From assembly GCA_004297725.1 (NCBI GenBank), contig SCUS01000008.1:1-64000 (forward strand): DNA of 64,000 nt, given 5' to 3'. Position 1 is the stretch's first letter. Each line of letters begins with the position of its first letter. The notes below the pieces were generated by a model, which ran no database searches, was not told the origin of the DNA, and worked only from the letters and a program-made list of their open reading frames with translations. Positions 1-10,065 of the stretch are shown here, piece by piece. Source of the DNA: Myxococcaceae bacterium (lineage in GTDB: Bacteria > Myxococcota_A > Polyangia > Polyangiales > Ga0077539). The position numbers and the translations under genes were made by a program.

Positions 1-1
1 C

Positions 2-124
2 GACAACATCGCCATGGACATCGAGCTCATCACCCCGGTGGCGCTCGAGGAGCAGATGCGCTTCGCGATCCGCGAGGGCGGCAAGACCGTCGGCGCCGGC
101 GTCGTCACCAAGATCACCGAGTGA
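2..124 (+). CDS. tuf: Elongation factor Tu, C-terminal fragment (5' end outside window)
   Basis: The last 40 codons of EF-Tu, the GTPase that delivers aminoacyl-tRNA to the ribosome. The fragment contains the barrel-domain tail '[16 protein letters not shown]', which is nearly invariant in bacterial EF-Tu, and ends at TGA 122-124. It lies 111 bases upstream of rpsJ, the usual tuf to S10-operon order. The start is beyond the window edge. Confidence 0.95.
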   Translation, partial: DNIAMDIELITPVALEEQMRFAIREGGKTVGAGVVTKITE

Positions 125-235
125 GATGACCGGGGCGCCCGTTGGCCCCCGGCCGGGACTCTTCGAACCACGAAGAGCGCCGGGCGGTGGCGACGGGTGT
201 CTCCTGTCCACGAGATACCCTTAAGGAAACCCGAA

Positions 236-544
236 ATGGCGACCACCAAGATTCGTATCCGCCTCAAGGCGTTCGACCACAAGCTCCTCGACCAGGCGGC
301 GAGCGAGATCGTGGAGACCGCGCGGGGCACCGGCGCCCGCGTGGCGGGGCCGATCCCGCTGCCCACCAAGATCAACCGCTACACCGTGCTGCGCGGGCCG
401 CACGTCGACAAGAAGTCCCGGGAGCAGTTCGAGATCCGCACGCACAAGCGGCTGCTCGACATCCTGGAGCCCACCCAGCAGACCCTGGACGCGCTGATGA
501 AGCTCGACCTGTCCGCCGGCGTGGACGTTGAGATCAAGAGCTGA
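236..544 (+). CDS. rpsJ: 30S ribosomal protein S10 (uS10)
   Basis: A 102-residue S10, a small-subunit protein that also takes part in transcription antitermination with NusB. The start is the ATG at 236, with an AAGGAA ribosome binding site eight bases upstream and the family-typical opening '[10 protein letters not shown]'. A longer in-frame GTG start at 197 would add 13 non-conserved residues. The conserved '[19 protein letters not shown]' loop and the C-terminal 'VDVEIK' are present, and the length is normal. The next gene, ten bases downstream, is rplD and not rplC, which departs from the standard S10 operon. Confidence 0.97.
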   Translation: MATTKIRIRLKAFDHKLLDQAASEIVETARGTGARVAGPIPLPTKINRYTVLRGPHVDKKSREQFEIRTHKRLLDILEPTQQTLDALMKLDLSAGVDVEIKS

Positions 545-554
545 AGGAACCGTC

Positions 555-1184
555 ATGGCGAAGCTCACGGTAGTTAATATCAAGGGTGAACAGACGGGTG
601 AGATCGACCTCTCGGACGAGGTCTTTGGCATCACCGAAATCAACCAGGATCTCTTCTATGAGATCGTGAAGGCCCAGCTCGCCTCGCGGCGCGCGGGCAC
701 TCACTCGACCAAGGGCCGCGCCGAGGTGGCCGGGTCGGGGAAGAAGCTCTACAAGCAGAAGGGCACCGGCAACGCCCGGCACGGCAACATCCGCGCGCCG
801 ATCTTCGCCAAGGGCGGCAAGGTCCACACGCCGAAGCCGCGCAACTACGCCTACCGGCCGCCGCGGCAGATGCGCGCGGGCGCCCTCCGCCACGCGCTCT
901 CCCTCTTCGTGAAGGAGGGGCGCATCCTCGTCCTCGACGGGTTCGCCGTCGACGCCGTGAAGACCAAGTCCGTCGCCCAGGCGCTCTCCGCGCTGAAGGC
1001 GCAGGGGGCCTCGGTCGTGGTGGACGCCGCCAGCAACGAGAACCTCCGCCTGTCGACGCGCAACCTCGAGCGCGCGACCTTCCTCCCGCCGGAGGGCGTC
1101 AACGTGTACGACCTGCTTCGGCACGACACGCTGATCCTGACCCAGGACGCCGCGCGCGCCCTGGAGAAGCGCCTGAGCGCGTAA
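555..1184 (+). CDS. rplD: 50S ribosomal protein L4 (uL4)
   Basis: A 209-residue L4. It holds the extended loop that lines the peptide exit tunnel ('[19 protein letters not shown]') and the '[16 protein letters not shown]' segment, and ends in the globular domain '[21 protein letters not shown]'. The start at ATG 555 follows a GAAGGA ribosome binding site. The open frame extends back to 528, but the extra nine residues are not L4-like. It sits directly after rpsJ and 14 bases before rplW, so it is co-transcribed with them. In the usual operon L4 autoregulates the S10 operon; no matching leader structure was identified here. Confidence 0.97.
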   Translation: MAKLTVVNIKGEQTGEIDLSDEVFGITEINQDLFYEIVKAQLASRRAGTHSTKGRAEVAGSGKKLYKQKGTGNARHGNIRAPIFAKGGKVHTPKPRNYAYRPPRQMRAGALRHALSLFVKEGRILVLDGFAVDAVKTKSVAQALSALKAQGASVVVDAASNENLRLSTRNLERATFLPPEGVNVYDLLRHDTLILTQDAARALEKRLSA

Positions 1185-1198
1185 AGGGCCGACGACCG

Positions 1199-1498
1199 AT
1201 GAATACCAACATCCCCCAGATCCTTCGGCGCCCGCTGACCCTCACCGAGAAGGGTGCGACGCTCAAGGAGACCCTTAACAAGGTCATGTTCGAGGTCGCT
1301 CGCGACGCGAGCAAGACCCAGATCCGCGCCGCCGTCGAAGGGGCCTTCTCCGTGAAGGTCGTCGACGTCCGCACGATGATCGTCCGCGGCAAGATGAAGC
1401 GGATGGGCCGCGGTTACGCGAAGACCCAAAACTGGAAGAAGGCGATCGTCACGCTCCGCGAGGGCGACAAGATCGACGTCTTCGAGAACCAGGCGTGA
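1199..1498 (+). CDS. rplW: 50S ribosomal protein L23 (uL23)
   Basis: A 99-residue L23, which sits at the tunnel exit and forms the docking site for trigger factor and SRP. It shows the family pattern 'IPQILRRPLTLTEKG' at the N-terminus, 'FEVARDASKTQIRAAVE' in the middle and 'KIDVFENQA' at the end. The start is ATG 1199. The order rplD-rplW-rplB is the standard one. Confidence 0.97.
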   Translation: MNTNIPQILRRPLTLTEKGATLKETLNKVMFEVARDASKTQIRAAVEGAFSVKVVDVRTMIVRGKMKRMGRGYAKTQNWKKAIVTLREGDKIDVFENQA

Positions 1499-1513
1499 AG
1501 TAGGTACAGAGCC

Positions 1514-2344
<831 letters not shown>

Positions 2345-2349
2345 GAGCG

Positions 2350-2652
2350 ATGCCTCGTTCACTGAAGAAGGGTCCGTTCATCGATGTGCACCTCCTCGAC
2401 AAGGTGCTCAAGGCGGCGGAAGAGAAGTCGAAGCGTGTGATCAAGACCTGGTCGCGGCGGAGCACCATCCTCCCCGAGGCCGTGGGTCTGACCATCTCCG
2501 TGCACAACGGGCGCAAGTTCGTCCCGGTGTTCGTCACCGAGAACATGGTGGGCCACAAGTTCGGCGAGTTCGCTCCGACGCGCACGTTCCACGGGCACTC
2601 GGGCGACCGCAAGGGCAAGGGCCCCGCTGGCAAGGGAACCGGGAAGAAGTAA
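2350..2652 (+). CDS. rpsS: 30S ribosomal protein S19 (uS19)
   Basis: A 100-residue S19, part of the 30S head together with S13. Signature segments are '[16 protein letters not shown]', '[21 protein letters not shown]' (spoken here in part) and '[16 protein letters not shown]'. The C-terminal tail is Gly/Lys-rich. In the standard operon rplV follows; here rpsU follows instead, 16 bases downstream. Confidence 0.97.
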   Translation: MPRSLKKGPFIDVHLLDKVLKAAEEKSKRVIKTWSRRSTILPEAVGLTISVHNGRKFVPVFVTENMVGHKFGEFAPTRTFHGHSGDRKGKGPAGKGTGKK

Positions 2653-2668
2653 AGGGAGCTGAACGGAC

Positions 2669-2956
2669 ATGACGACCTCCAATCCGATCACCCCTACGGT
2701 GACCGCGACCCCGACCAGCACGGCGATCAACCCCGGCGACGCAGTGGTCTGCAAGCCGCTGGAAGTCACCGTCGGCGACAAGGGCATCGAGCGCGCGATC
2801 AAGAACCTCAAGCGCAAGATGGCCGCTGAGGGCGTTCTGCGCGAGCTGAAGCGCCGCCGCCACTACATGAAGCCCTCCATCAAGAAGCGGAAGAAGGCCT
2901 CCGAGGCCGCGCGGCGCCGCCGCAAGCGCACCCGCACCGAAGGCGTCGCTCCCTGA
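2669..2956 (+). CDS. rpsU: 30S ribosomal protein S21 (bS21) with N-terminal extension
   Basis: A 95-residue protein whose residues from about 27 onward are S21: 'VCKPLEVTVGDKGIERAI', then 'RELKRRRHYMKPSIKKR' and an Arg/Lys-rich tail. S21 sits near the anti-Shine-Dalgarno end of 16S rRNA and aids initiation. The first 26 residues are a Thr/Pro-rich extension not found in typical 65-70-residue S21. The ATG at 2669 has an upstream GGGAG and no better internal ATG precedes the conserved part. Its place as last gene of a truncated S10 operon is unusual. Confidence 0.93.
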   Translation: MTTSNPITPTVTATPTSTAINPGDAVVCKPLEVTVGDKGIERAIKNLKRKMAAEGVLRELKRRRHYMKPSIKKRKKASEAARRRRKRTRTEGVAP

Positions 2957-3019
2957 GCGAGGCCCCCCGCCTCTCCCTCTTCCCCGCCTCCCACTCCAAC
3001 AGCATCGACCCTCCCTGAA

Positions 3020-3045
3020 CCCCCTTCCCAGTGCTGGGAGGGGGG
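3020..3045 (+). terminator. Hairpin ending the ribosomal-protein operon
   Basis: A nearly perfect inverted repeat (CCCCCTTCCCAG / CTGGGAGGGGGG, 12 base pairs with one G-T type mismatch and a very tight centre) lies 64 bases after the rpsU stop. It sits between rpsU and the convergent endonuclease gene, so it could terminate transcription from both sides. There is no T-tract. Confidence 0.6.
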
Positions 3046-3065
3046 CTCGGAGAGGTCTGGTCCGC

Positions 3066-3863
3066 TCAGACGCGGATGGTCGCGAGCACGCCCAGGTGGT
3101 CGCTCGCCCAGACGTCGCCGCCAGGCTCGTCGAAGGCCAGGCGGCACTCCGTCACCACGCCCTCCATGCGCTCGTTGGGGCCGCGCACGAACACGTAGTC
3201 GATGCGTCGGTCAGGCTCGAGGTAGTGGCCCGCGTAGGGGTTGCGCTTCACGAAGGTGGCGCCCTGCGTCCCGTCGCCCGCCGCCGACCAGCCATCGCAG
3301 AAGTACACGCACTCGCCGCCGAGTCCCGTGAGCCCGCGGAGGTAGCGGATCTCGTCGGAGTCGGGCTCGGCGTTGAAGTCGCCGGCGAGCACCGCGGGGA
3401 GCTCCCCCTCGTCGGTCTCCTGATCGATGAACGCGACGACGTCGCGCACCTGCTGCACCCGCACGTGGCCGTGGTGGAGCTTCCAGTTGAGGTGCGTGCT
3501 GAACACCGGGAGCGTTCCGAAGGGGGTCGCCAGGGCGGCGAAGGTGACGGCGCGGTTCTCGTCGGTGCCGCCGCGAGGGAGGGGGCGCACCGCCGTGCGC
3601 TCGATGGGCCAGCGCGACAGGATCGCGTTGCCGAAGAGGTAGTGGTCGTCGCCGTCGCTGCCGAAGGCGACGTGGTAGCCGCCGCCCTCGGCGATCGAGT
3701 GCGCCTGGTCGAAGCCGGGGAGCGAGAGCACCTCCTGGAGGCAGATCACGTCGGGCTGCATCGCCGCGATGCCCGCGCGGATCACCTCGAGCCGCTCTTC
3801 CCAGGGGTCGCCGCGGTTCCAGATGTTGAGCGTGAGGACCTTGATGGTGCGCGCGGAGGTCAT
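3066..3863 (-). CDS. Endonuclease/exonuclease/phosphatase (EEP) family protein
   Basis: A 265-residue metal-dependent phosphoesterase of the EEP fold (DNase I / exonuclease III / sphingomyelinase). Visible motifs are 'LTLNIWN' at the N-terminus, the metal-binding Glu in 'CLQEVL' (about residue 44), 'THLNWK', 'GDFNAEPDS' and the C-terminal catalytic 'SDHLGV'. No signal peptide is seen, so it is probably cytoplasmic. The start codon overlaps the stop of the upstream beta-barrel gene by four bases (ATGA), so the two are translationally coupled. The substrate (nucleic acid or phospholipid) cannot be told from sequence. Confidence 0.88.
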   Translation of the reverse strand: MTSARTIKVLTLNIWNRGDPWEERLEVIRAGIAAMQPDVICLQEVLSLPGFDQAHSIAEGGGYHVAFGSDGDDHYLFGNAILSRWPIERTAVRPLPRGGTDENRAVTFAALATPFGTLPVFSTHLNWKLHHGHVRVQQVRDVVAFIDQETDEGELPAVLAGDFNAEPDSDEIRYLRGLTGLGGECVYFCDGWSAAGDGTQGATFVKRNPYAGHYLEPDRRIDYVFVRGPNERMEGVVTECRLAFDEPGGDVWASDHLGVLATIRV

Positions 3864-4843
3864 CGTCGCACCGCCACCGCGAGCCAGCCGGCGAGCTGCT
3901 GGTCGGTCGCGCCTGTGAGGGCGTAGCGGTCGCCCGCCTCGGGGTTGAAGCTGTGGAAGTACGATCGGAAGTCCGCGCCGGCGCGCAGCTCCACGCCCCC
4001 CGCGATGCCGATGGCGAGGCCCGCCAGCACGTCGAGCCCGAAGCTGCTGACGTGGGGAAACACCTCCGCGAGCTGACCGGTCTCCAGCACCGCCAGGTAC
4101 GACGCGTCGAGCGAGAGCGCGACACGGTGCGAGAGCGCCCAGCGTGAGGAGAGCCCGACCTGCACCGACGAGTAGCCGAGGTCAGGCGCGCCGTTTACCG
4201 GGACGTCTCCCTCTCCCCGGACGGTGAAGTCCTGGCGGCGGTACCCGACCACCAGCGCGAGTTCGTGGCGCTCGGTCTCGAAGGGGGCGCGCACCTTGAG
4301 GCCGGCGAAGAGCGACGAGGTCGCGGTGTCGTAGTTGCGCCCGCGGGCGTCGACGGTGCTCAGCGCGATGGCCGTCTCGTAGTGCGCCACCACCCCGAAG
4401 AGCCGGGCGACGCGCGAGTCGGTGAGCGCCCCGGGGAAGAGCTCGAGGGCGAGGCGAAGCGCCGGCGCGGCGGAGAGGTCGTACGGGCGCATCGCCTGCG
4501 TGGCGTCGCCGTCCCAGCTCATCGTGCGGGTGAAGATGCGCGCGCCGACGGAGACGTCGAAGCCGGGGTAGCGCCACTCGGGCGGAGGCGGCGCCGGCGG
4601 AGGCGCCACGGGCTCCGGACGCAGCGTGCGCTCGGGCGGCGTCGGCGGTGGCAGCGGCACCGCGTGCGCGATGGCCGACTCGTTGTCGATGACCTGCGGG
4701 GGCGGCGGCGGGGGCGGCGGCGGACGGCGCGGCGGACGGCGGCGGGTGGGCGTGGGGCGCCGCTGGGCGAGGGCGTCCGAGGGAGACGCGACCAGCGACC
4801 CCAGCAGGCCGAGAGAGAGCGAGAGCGCGAGCAGGCGGCGCAT
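3860..4843 (-). CDS. Predicted outer-membrane beta-barrel protein with Pro-rich linker
   Basis: A 327-residue exported protein. Residues 1-27 are a signal peptide ending near 'SDALAQ'. Residues 28-90 form an extreme Arg/Pro-rich linker, and the remainder shows alternating aromatic/polar strands typical of an outer-membrane barrel ('FDVSVGARIFTR', 'LGYSSVQVGLSSRW'). The start is the ATG complementary to 4841-4843. Much longer open frames on this strand extend to 8584, but those parts lie antisense to the real S55 and TPR genes. It is coupled to the downstream EEP gene and divergent from the TPR-barrel gene. The function is unknown. Confidence 0.75.
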   Translation of the reverse strand: MRRLLALSLSLGLLGSLVASPSDALAQRRPTPTRRRPPRRPPPPPPPPPQVIDNESAIAHAVPLPPPTPPERTLRPEPVAPPPAPPPPEWRYPGFDVSVGARIFTRTMSWDGDATQAMRPYDLSAAPALRLALELFPGALTDSRVARLFGVVAHYETAIALSTVDARGRNYDTATSSLFAGLKVRAPFETERHELALVVGYRRQDFTVRGEGDVPVNGAPDLGYSSVQVGLSSRWALSHRVALSLDASYLAVLETGQLAEVFPHVSSFGLDVLAGLAIGIAGGVELRAGADFRSYFHSFNPEAGDRYALTGATDQQLAGWLAVAVRR

Positions 4844-4855
4844 GGCCGGGGAACG

Positions 4856-4896
4856 TACACCAATCCCAGCGCGCGGTTGCCCCCGCGGCTGGTGTA
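4856..4896. promoter_or_regulatory. Inverted repeat in a divergent promoter region
   Basis: TACACCA at 4856-4862 and its exact complement TGGTGTA at 4890-4896 are 27 bases apart. They lie in the 66-base gap between the two divergently transcribed envelope genes. It could be an operator or the arms of a weak hairpin. No convincing -35/-10 pair was found. Confidence 0.3.
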
Positions 4897-4909
4897 GCGT
4901 CCGGGGCCT

Positions 4910-6184
4910 ATGGTGCGCGCCCGCGCGTTGCTGCTGCTCTCTCTCTCCGCCGTCGCTCGGGCGGCTACCGCGCTCGCGCAGGTTCCCGAGGCGCCCGCGC
5001 CCGACGCGGTCGAGCTCGCGCGGCAGCTCTTTCGAGAGGGCGTCGAGGCCGCCGAGGCCGGGCGCTGGGGCGACGCTCGGCTGCGCTTCACCCGCGTGCT
5101 CTCCATCCGCGCGGCGCCGCTCGTGCGCTTCAACCTCGCGCTCGCGTGCCGCAACGACGGCCACCTGGTCGAGGCCGTCGAGCACTACCGGCAGTTCGCC
5201 CTCGACCCCGGTTCCGCCTCCGACAGGCCCCGGATGGCCGCTGCGGCGCAGGAGATCGCGGCCCTCTCGCAGCGCATCGCTCGCCTCCAGGTCGTCGTGT
5301 CGGGCGACGCCCCGCAGGACTTCATGCTCGATGGGCGGCCGCAGAGCATCGCGCTCCTCGGTCAGGAGATTCCGGTCGACCCGGGCAACCACGTGGTCGT
5401 CGTCCAGGGCCGCGCGGGCGATCGGCAGTCCCGCGAGGGGACCCTCTTCGAGGGCACCCGCACCCAGGTCGCCATCGCCCTCACGCCGACCGCTCCCGAC
5501 CCCGTCACCGCGCCGGTGCGCACCACCGCGCCGTCGCGCGAGCAGTCCTTCGGCCACTGGGTCGCCCGCCCCGGCCCCGGCGGCCGATGGGTCGACTGGG
5601 CCGCGCAGGGCACCCCCGCGCCCTCCTCGGTCTGGGAGCGCCGCCCCTTCACCCTCGCGCTCGGCCTCGGCGGGGGATCGCCCGTCGGCGTGCTGTCCCT
5701 CTCCATGCGGTACTTCCCGCAGCGCTGGTTCGGCCTCGAGCTCGCGGGCGGAGGGCCGAGCGGCTACGGCGCGGGCTTCCTGCTGCACGCGCACGTGAGG
5801 GTCCCGCTGGCCGCGCCTTCGATCTACGCCATCGGGGCCTTCGTCGGCCCCGGGCTCAACCTCACGGCCGTCGAGCTCGGCTGCGCCTCGGGCTGCGGCG
5901 CCACGGAGGAGACCCGCATCGAGCGCGTCACCACGCTCTCCCTCGACCTCGGCACCAGCCACGAGTGGCGCCTCGGCGACCACTTCACCCTCCGCTTCAC
6001 CGCGGGCCTCCGATGGATCGTCAACCGCGCAGACCTCCGCGCCGCCGCGGGCGGTCAGGCGGTCACGTGCAGCTCGTCCTCGGGCTCGCCCTTCGGGGAG
6101 TCGCCCTGCGGCCACGTCACCGGCGACGCCTCGGGGCTCGGCGGCTTTCTCGGGCTCGACATCGGATACGGCATCGGGCCATAG
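4910..6184 (+). CDS. TPR-containing secreted protein with C-terminal beta-barrel-like domain
   Basis: A 424-residue protein. A signal peptide (residues 1-24, ending 'ATALAQ') is followed by a TPR-like helical region (about 30-125: 'ARQLFREGVEAAEAGRWGDA', 'FNLALACRNDGHLVEAVEHY'). Next comes a small PEGA-like beta domain (about 130-185), then a C-terminal half rich in barrel-type strands ending 'GFLGLDIGYGIGP'. This architecture is common in Myxococcota envelope proteins. A Cys pair in 'GCASGCGA' may form a disulfide. Its stop codon (TAG 6182-6184) lies at the ribosome binding site of the S55 peptidase gene, so they are probably co-expressed. The function is unknown. Confidence 0.78.
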   Translation: MVRARALLLLSLSAVARAATALAQVPEAPAPDAVELARQLFREGVEAAEAGRWGDARLRFTRVLSIRAAPLVRFNLALACRNDGHLVEAVEHYRQFALDPGSASDRPRMAAAAQEIAALSQRIARLQVVVSGDAPQDFMLDGRPQSIALLGQEIPVDPGNHVVVVQGRAGDRQSREGTLFEGTRTQVAIALTPTAPDPVTAPVRTTAPSREQSFGHWVARPGPGGRWVDWAAQGTPAPSSVWERRPFTLALGLGGGSPVGVLSLSMRYFPQRWFGLELAGGGPSGYGAGFLLHAHVRVPLAAPSIYAIGAFVGPGLNLTAVELGCASGCGATEETRIERVTTLSLDLGTSHEWRLGDHFTLRFTAGLRWIVNRADLRAAAGGQAVTCSSSSGSPFGESPCGHVTGDASGLGGFLGLDIGYGIGP

Positions 6185-6193
6185 GAGTGCGGA

Positions 6194-8023
6194 GTGCGTA
6201 ACCTCTCGGCAGCAGCGGCGTGCGTGGCGAGCGTGGTGGTCGCCGCGGGGGCGCTGATGGCGCAGGTGCCGCGGCCGTCGATCCCCGGCGTCGAGATCAT
6301 GGACGTCGACGACGTCCGCCCGGGGATGCGCGGCTACGGGCTCACGGTGTTTCGCGGCACCCGCCCCGAGCGCTTCGACGTCGAGGTGCTCGACACCATC
6401 CACAACTTCCGCCCGCACATGGACCTGGTGCTGATCCGCCCGACGCACCCGACGCTCGAGCACGCGGGCACCGTCGGGGGCATGTCGGGCTCGCCCATCT
6501 TCATCGAGGGCAAGCTCATCGGGGCCTACGCGTACGGCTGGGAGTTCGGGCGCGACCCGGTGGCGGGCGTCACGCCCATCCGCTCCATGCTCGCGGAGCT
6601 GCGCCGACCGCGCCGGACGCCGTCGGGGATGATCCCTGGCAGCGGCATCCCCTTCGACATCCGACCGGTGCCCATCACCGGGCCGCGCGCCCAGTGGGAG
6701 TCGCTCTCCCGCAACGCCCTGGCGCATCGCACTCCCGTCGCCACCGCCTACGGATCGCTCGTCCCCGCCATGACCCCGATGTCCGTCACCGGGATGGGGG
6801 CGAACGCCACCCGGCACCTCGCCGAGGCCCTCGCGCCCTTCGGCATCGTGCCCCTCCAGGGAGCAGGCGGAGGGGGCGCCGCGAGGCCCGCGGACGACGC
6901 GCCCTCGCACTACGAGAACGGCGGCGCCATCGGCGTCCGGATGGTCCAGGGGGACATCTCGGGCAACATCACGGGCACCGTCACGCTGGTCACGCCGGAG
7001 GGCATCCTGGCCTTCGGGCACCCGATGATGAACCTCGGGGAGACGGCCTTCCCGGCCACCCTCGCGCGGGTGATGTGGATCCTCGCGAGCGAGCGGCGCT
7101 CGTTCAAGATCTCCGAGCCGGTGCGCTCGCTCGGTGCGCTGGTCAACGATCGCGGGGCCGCCGTGGTGGTCGACGCGCGCGCCTCGGCGCCGACCATCCC
7201 GATGCGGGTGAGCATCCACGGCGTCGACGGCGCTCCCCACTCCGACTGGAACGTCACCCTCGCGGGGCAGCGCCCGATGGCCGCCCGGCTCGCGGCCAGC
7301 GTGGTGGAGTCGGCCCTCGAGGACACCGTCAGCGACATGGCCGACGCGGCGTGGACGGTGCGGTCCACGGTGTTCCTGAGGGGCCGCGGGCCGGTGGAGT
7401 TCATCGACCACGGGGCGGGCGCCGAGGGCGTGCGGGGGCTTCCTGCGCCGGGCGGCTTCGAGCTGCTCACGCGCGTCGTCGACAACGCCTTCGGCGCCGT
7501 GCCCGTCGACCGCATCGAGGTCGACCTCACGCTGCGCTGGCAGCGGGACTTCTCCTACGTGCGCTCGGTCTCCGCCAACGCCGCGGAGGTCGACCCGGGG
7601 AGCACGCTGGAGCTGCGCGTGCTGCTGGGGCGCTACGGCGCGGCGCCGGAGCTGCGCACGGTGCGGCTGGAGGTCCCTCGGGAGCTGGCGGGGCACGAGC
7701 TCGACGTGGAGATCGCTGGGGGCCACGAGGCGGTGCCCGACCTCGCGGAGCCCGAGTCGCTCGACGACCTCATCCGCAACGTGTCGACGCGCTTCCCGGA
7801 CGACGCGCTGGTGGTGAGCGTGCGGATGCCCGGGCAGGGCGTGTCGCTGCGCGGGCGGGTGATCCCCAACCTGCCGGGCTCGGCCATGGACGCGCTGCGG
7901 CCGTCGGTGAGCACGGAGAGCGGCGAGCCGTTTCAGAACTACCGTCGCACGATCGTGCCGGTGGGGCGGGTGGTGCTGGGGCGTGATCGGGTGAGGCTGC
8001 GCGTGCGCGAGGTGAGGCTGTGA
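6194..8023 (+). CDS. SpoIVB peptidase S55 domain protein
   Basis: A 609-residue exported protein with an N-terminal signal segment (about 6-24) and an S55 (SpoIVB-type) serine-peptidase domain. The domain has 'VDDVRPGMRGYGLTVF' at about 39-53, the 'GGMSGSPIFIEGKLIGAYAYG' nucleophile region near 95-115 (Ser98/Ser100), and 'TPEGILAFGHPM' further on. In Bacillus, SpoIVB signals between compartments by cleaving SpoIVFA. This Gram-negative homolog lacks the sporulation context, and its target is unknown. The C-terminal third looks like beta-sandwich. The start is GTG 6194 with AGGAG upstream. Its stop overlaps the start of the propeller gene (GTGA). Confidence 0.85.
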   Translation: MRNLSAAAACVASVVVAAGALMAQVPRPSIPGVEIMDVDDVRPGMRGYGLTVFRGTRPERFDVEVLDTIHNFRPHMDLVLIRPTHPTLEHAGTVGGMSGSPIFIEGKLIGAYAYGWEFGRDPVAGVTPIRSMLAELRRPRRTPSGMIPGSGIPFDIRPVPITGPRAQWESLSRNALAHRTPVATAYGSLVPAMTPMSVTGMGANATRHLAEALAPFGIVPLQGAGGGGAARPADDAPSHYENGGAIGVRMVQGDISGNITGTVTLVTPEGILAFGHPMMNLGETAFPATLARVMWILASERRSFKISEPVRSLGALVNDRGAAVVVDARASAPTIPMRVSIHGVDGAPHSDWNVTLAGQRPMAARLAASVVESALEDTVSDMADAAWTVRSTVFLRGRGPVEFIDHGAGAEGVRGLPAPGGFELLTRVVDNAFGAVPVDRIEVDLTLRWQRDFSYVRSVSANAAEVDPGSTLELRVLLGRYGAAPELRTVRLEVPRELAGHELDVEIAGGHEAVPDLAEPESLDDLIRNVSTRFPDDALVVSVRMPGQGVSLRGRVIPNLPGSAMDALRPSVSTESGEPFQNYRRTIVPVGRVVLGRDRVRLRVREVRL

Positions 8024-10065
8024 CGAGGCGGGTGTGGCTGGCCTTCGCGGGCCTTGCGGCGGGGATGGTGATGGCCTTCGCGATCGAGGGGGAGAGCGTC
8101 TCGACGCGATCTGCGACGCTCGACACGGCGGCCGAGCTCTCGGCCGGCGTGCTCGACCGCGTGGCGGTGACCAGCGACGGCACCGTGGTGCTTGGCGAGG
8201 AGCTCGACCGGGTCGCACCGCCAGAGCCCGTGGGCAGCGTGTGGTCGCTGCTCGACCTGGGCGATGGCGCGGTGCTCGCCGGCACCGGCGTCGAGGGGCG
8301 CGTGTACCGCATCGAGAACGGCCGGGCGACGCGCTGGGCCGAGACCGGCGCGGTGGTGGTGACCTCCCTCGCTCGCGGCGAGGACGGGAGCATCTACGCC
8401 GGGACGCTCCCCGACGGGCGGGTGTACCGGCTGGTCGCGCCGCGGGGAGAGCAGCTCCAGGCGCCGGTGCTGGTGGCCGAGCTGCCGGACGTGCAGCACG
8501 TCTGGAGCGTGGCGTGGGATGCGCGGCGGCACGTGCTGCTCTGCGCGACCGGGCCGGATGGGAAGCTGTTCTCGGTGGATCCACGGCGGCCTGCGGCGAC
8601 GGCGGCGACGGTGCTCTTCGACAGCGAGGAGCCTCACCTCTACTCGATGGCGCTGCGCGACGACGGGGAGGTGATCGTCGGCGCGGGTGGCGGCCACGCG
8701 GTGGTCTACGGGCTCGGCGTCAACGGTCGGCCGAGGGTGATCGCCCGGCTGGGAGGCGACGAGGTGAAGGGCCTCGCGGTGGCGGGCGAGGACGTCGTGG
8801 CGATCTCCAACGAGTTCAGCGAGGCCCCCGAGCCGCCGCGCAGGACGGTGGCCCAGTCGCGCGCTCCGACCGCGGGCGGGCCCACCGCGGCGCGTGCTCG
8901 CCCGGGCCGGGGCACCCTGTACCGCATCCGTCCGTCGGGCCTGGCGGAGCGGGTGTATGCGACGGCGGACTCGCACCTGAGCGCGGTGCAGTGGGACGCT
9001 CGCCGCAGGGAGATCTGGCTGGGCCTCGGGGTGGGCGGCCGGGTGCTCGCGGTGGGGGTCGATCGCACCGTGCGCGTGGCGCACGACGTCGACGAGGCGG
9101 GGGTGACGGCGCTCTCGCTCACCGGGCGCGCGAGGGTGTTCGGCACCGCCGACACCGCGGCCTTCTACCGCGTGCTCGACCGCGCCCCGACGGGCGCCAC
9201 CTGGAACAGCAAGGTCATCGACGCGGGCTCCCCGGCGCGCTGGGGCGCGGTGCGCTCTCGCGGCGTGGGGGCCTTTGTGTGGGAGAGCCGGGCGGGCAAC
9301 GCGGAGCTCCCGGACGCGACCTGGAGCGCGTGGGAGCCGCTGGAGGGCGGGGTGACGGTCCGCTCTCCGTCGTCGCGCTACGTGCAGGTGAGGGCGCGCT
9401 TCCCTTCGGCGGCTGACGCGGTGCTGCGCGCGGTGACGGTGTTCTACCTGCCGGAGAACCAGCGCGCGGTGGTGACGGAGCTCAGCGCGTCGCAGCCGGA
9501 GACGAAGGCCGGGGAGACGCGGTCGCAGGTGCTGAAGCTGGCCTGGAAGGTGGAGAACCCGGACAACGACGGGCTGCGCTACCGGCTGTATTTCCGCGGC
9601 GACGGAGACCAGACCTGGCGAGGGCTGCTGCGCAACCAGGAGTGGCTCACGGCGAGCAGCTACGAGTGGTCCACGGAGGGTCTGGCGGAGGGCTGGTACC
9701 GCGTGGAGGTCGACGCCTCGGACGAGTCGGCCAACCCCGAGGATGCCGTGACGCGCGACGTGCGGGTGAGCGAGCCGGTGCTGGTGGACAACACGCCGCC
9801 GACGGTGACCGCGCGGGTGGAGGGAGACCGGGTGCGCGGCGAGGTCGAGGACGGGGCGAGCGTGGTGCTGCGCGTCGAGGTGAGCGTCGACGGGGGTGAG
9901 TGGCGCGCGCTTCGGGCGGACGACGGGGTGCTCGACGAGCGGCGAGAGGGCTTCGCGGGGGCGGTCCCGGCGGCGGGCGTGAGGGCGGGGGAGCACGTGC
10001 TCTCGGTGCGCGCGGCCGACGAGGCGGGCAACGTGGGGACCGCCGGCGTGCGGTACCGGCGATGA
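8020..10065 (+). CDS. Secreted beta-propeller protein with fibronectin III-like C-terminal region
   Basis: A 681-residue protein starting at GTG 8020, inside the S55 stop codon. A short hydrophobic N-terminus (residues 5-22) suggests export. Residues 40-390 hold repeated 'VWSLLDLGDGAVLAGTG', 'SLARGEDGSIYAGTLPDGRVYR' type blades, as in WD40/Kelch-like propellers that read as 'value per position'. Residues 400-680 contain beta-sandwich segments ('LKLAWKVENPDNDGLRYRLYF') like FnIII and Ig-like domains. No catalytic motif is visible. Coupling to the S55 peptidase suggests a partner or scaffold role (inference). Confidence 0.72.
   Translation: MTRRVWLAFAGLAAGMVMAFAIEGESVSTRSATLDTAAELSAGVLDRVAVTSDGTVVLGEELDRVAPPEPVGSVWSLLDLGDGAVLAGTGVEGRVYRIENGRATRWAETGAVVVTSLARGEDGSIYAGTLPDGRVYRLVAPRGEQLQAPVLVAELPDVQHVWSVAWDARRHVLLCATGPDGKLFSVDPRRPAATAATVLFDSEEPHLYSMALRDDGEVIVGAGGGHAVVYGLGVNGRPRVIARLGGDEVKGLAVAGEDVVAISNEFSEAPEPPRRTVAQSRAPTAGGPTAARARPGRGTLYRIRPSGLAERVYATADSHLSAVQWDARRREIWLGLGVGGRVLAVGVDRTVRVAHDVDEAGVTALSLTGRARVFGTADTAAFYRVLDRAPTGATWNSKVIDAGSPARWGAVRSRGVGAFVWESRAGNAELPDATWSAWEPLEGGVTVRSPSSRYVQVRARFPSAADAVLRAVTVFYLPENQRAVVTELSASQPETKAGETRSQVLKLAWKVENPDNDGLRYRLYFRGDGDQTWRGLLRNQEWLTASSYEWSTEGLAEGWYRVEVDASDESANPEDAVTRDVRVSEPVLVDNTPPTVTARVEGDRVRGEVEDGASVVLRVEVSVDGGEWRALRADDGVLDERREGFAGAVPAAGVRAGEHVLSVRAADEAGNVGTAGVRYRR

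Noticed and set aside
3860..8584. A 1574-residue open frame on the minus strand
   Set aside because: Only its last 327 codons (3860-4843) look like a protein. The rest is Arg/Pro/Ala-rich shadow, antisense to the TPR and S55 genes, caused by high GC.
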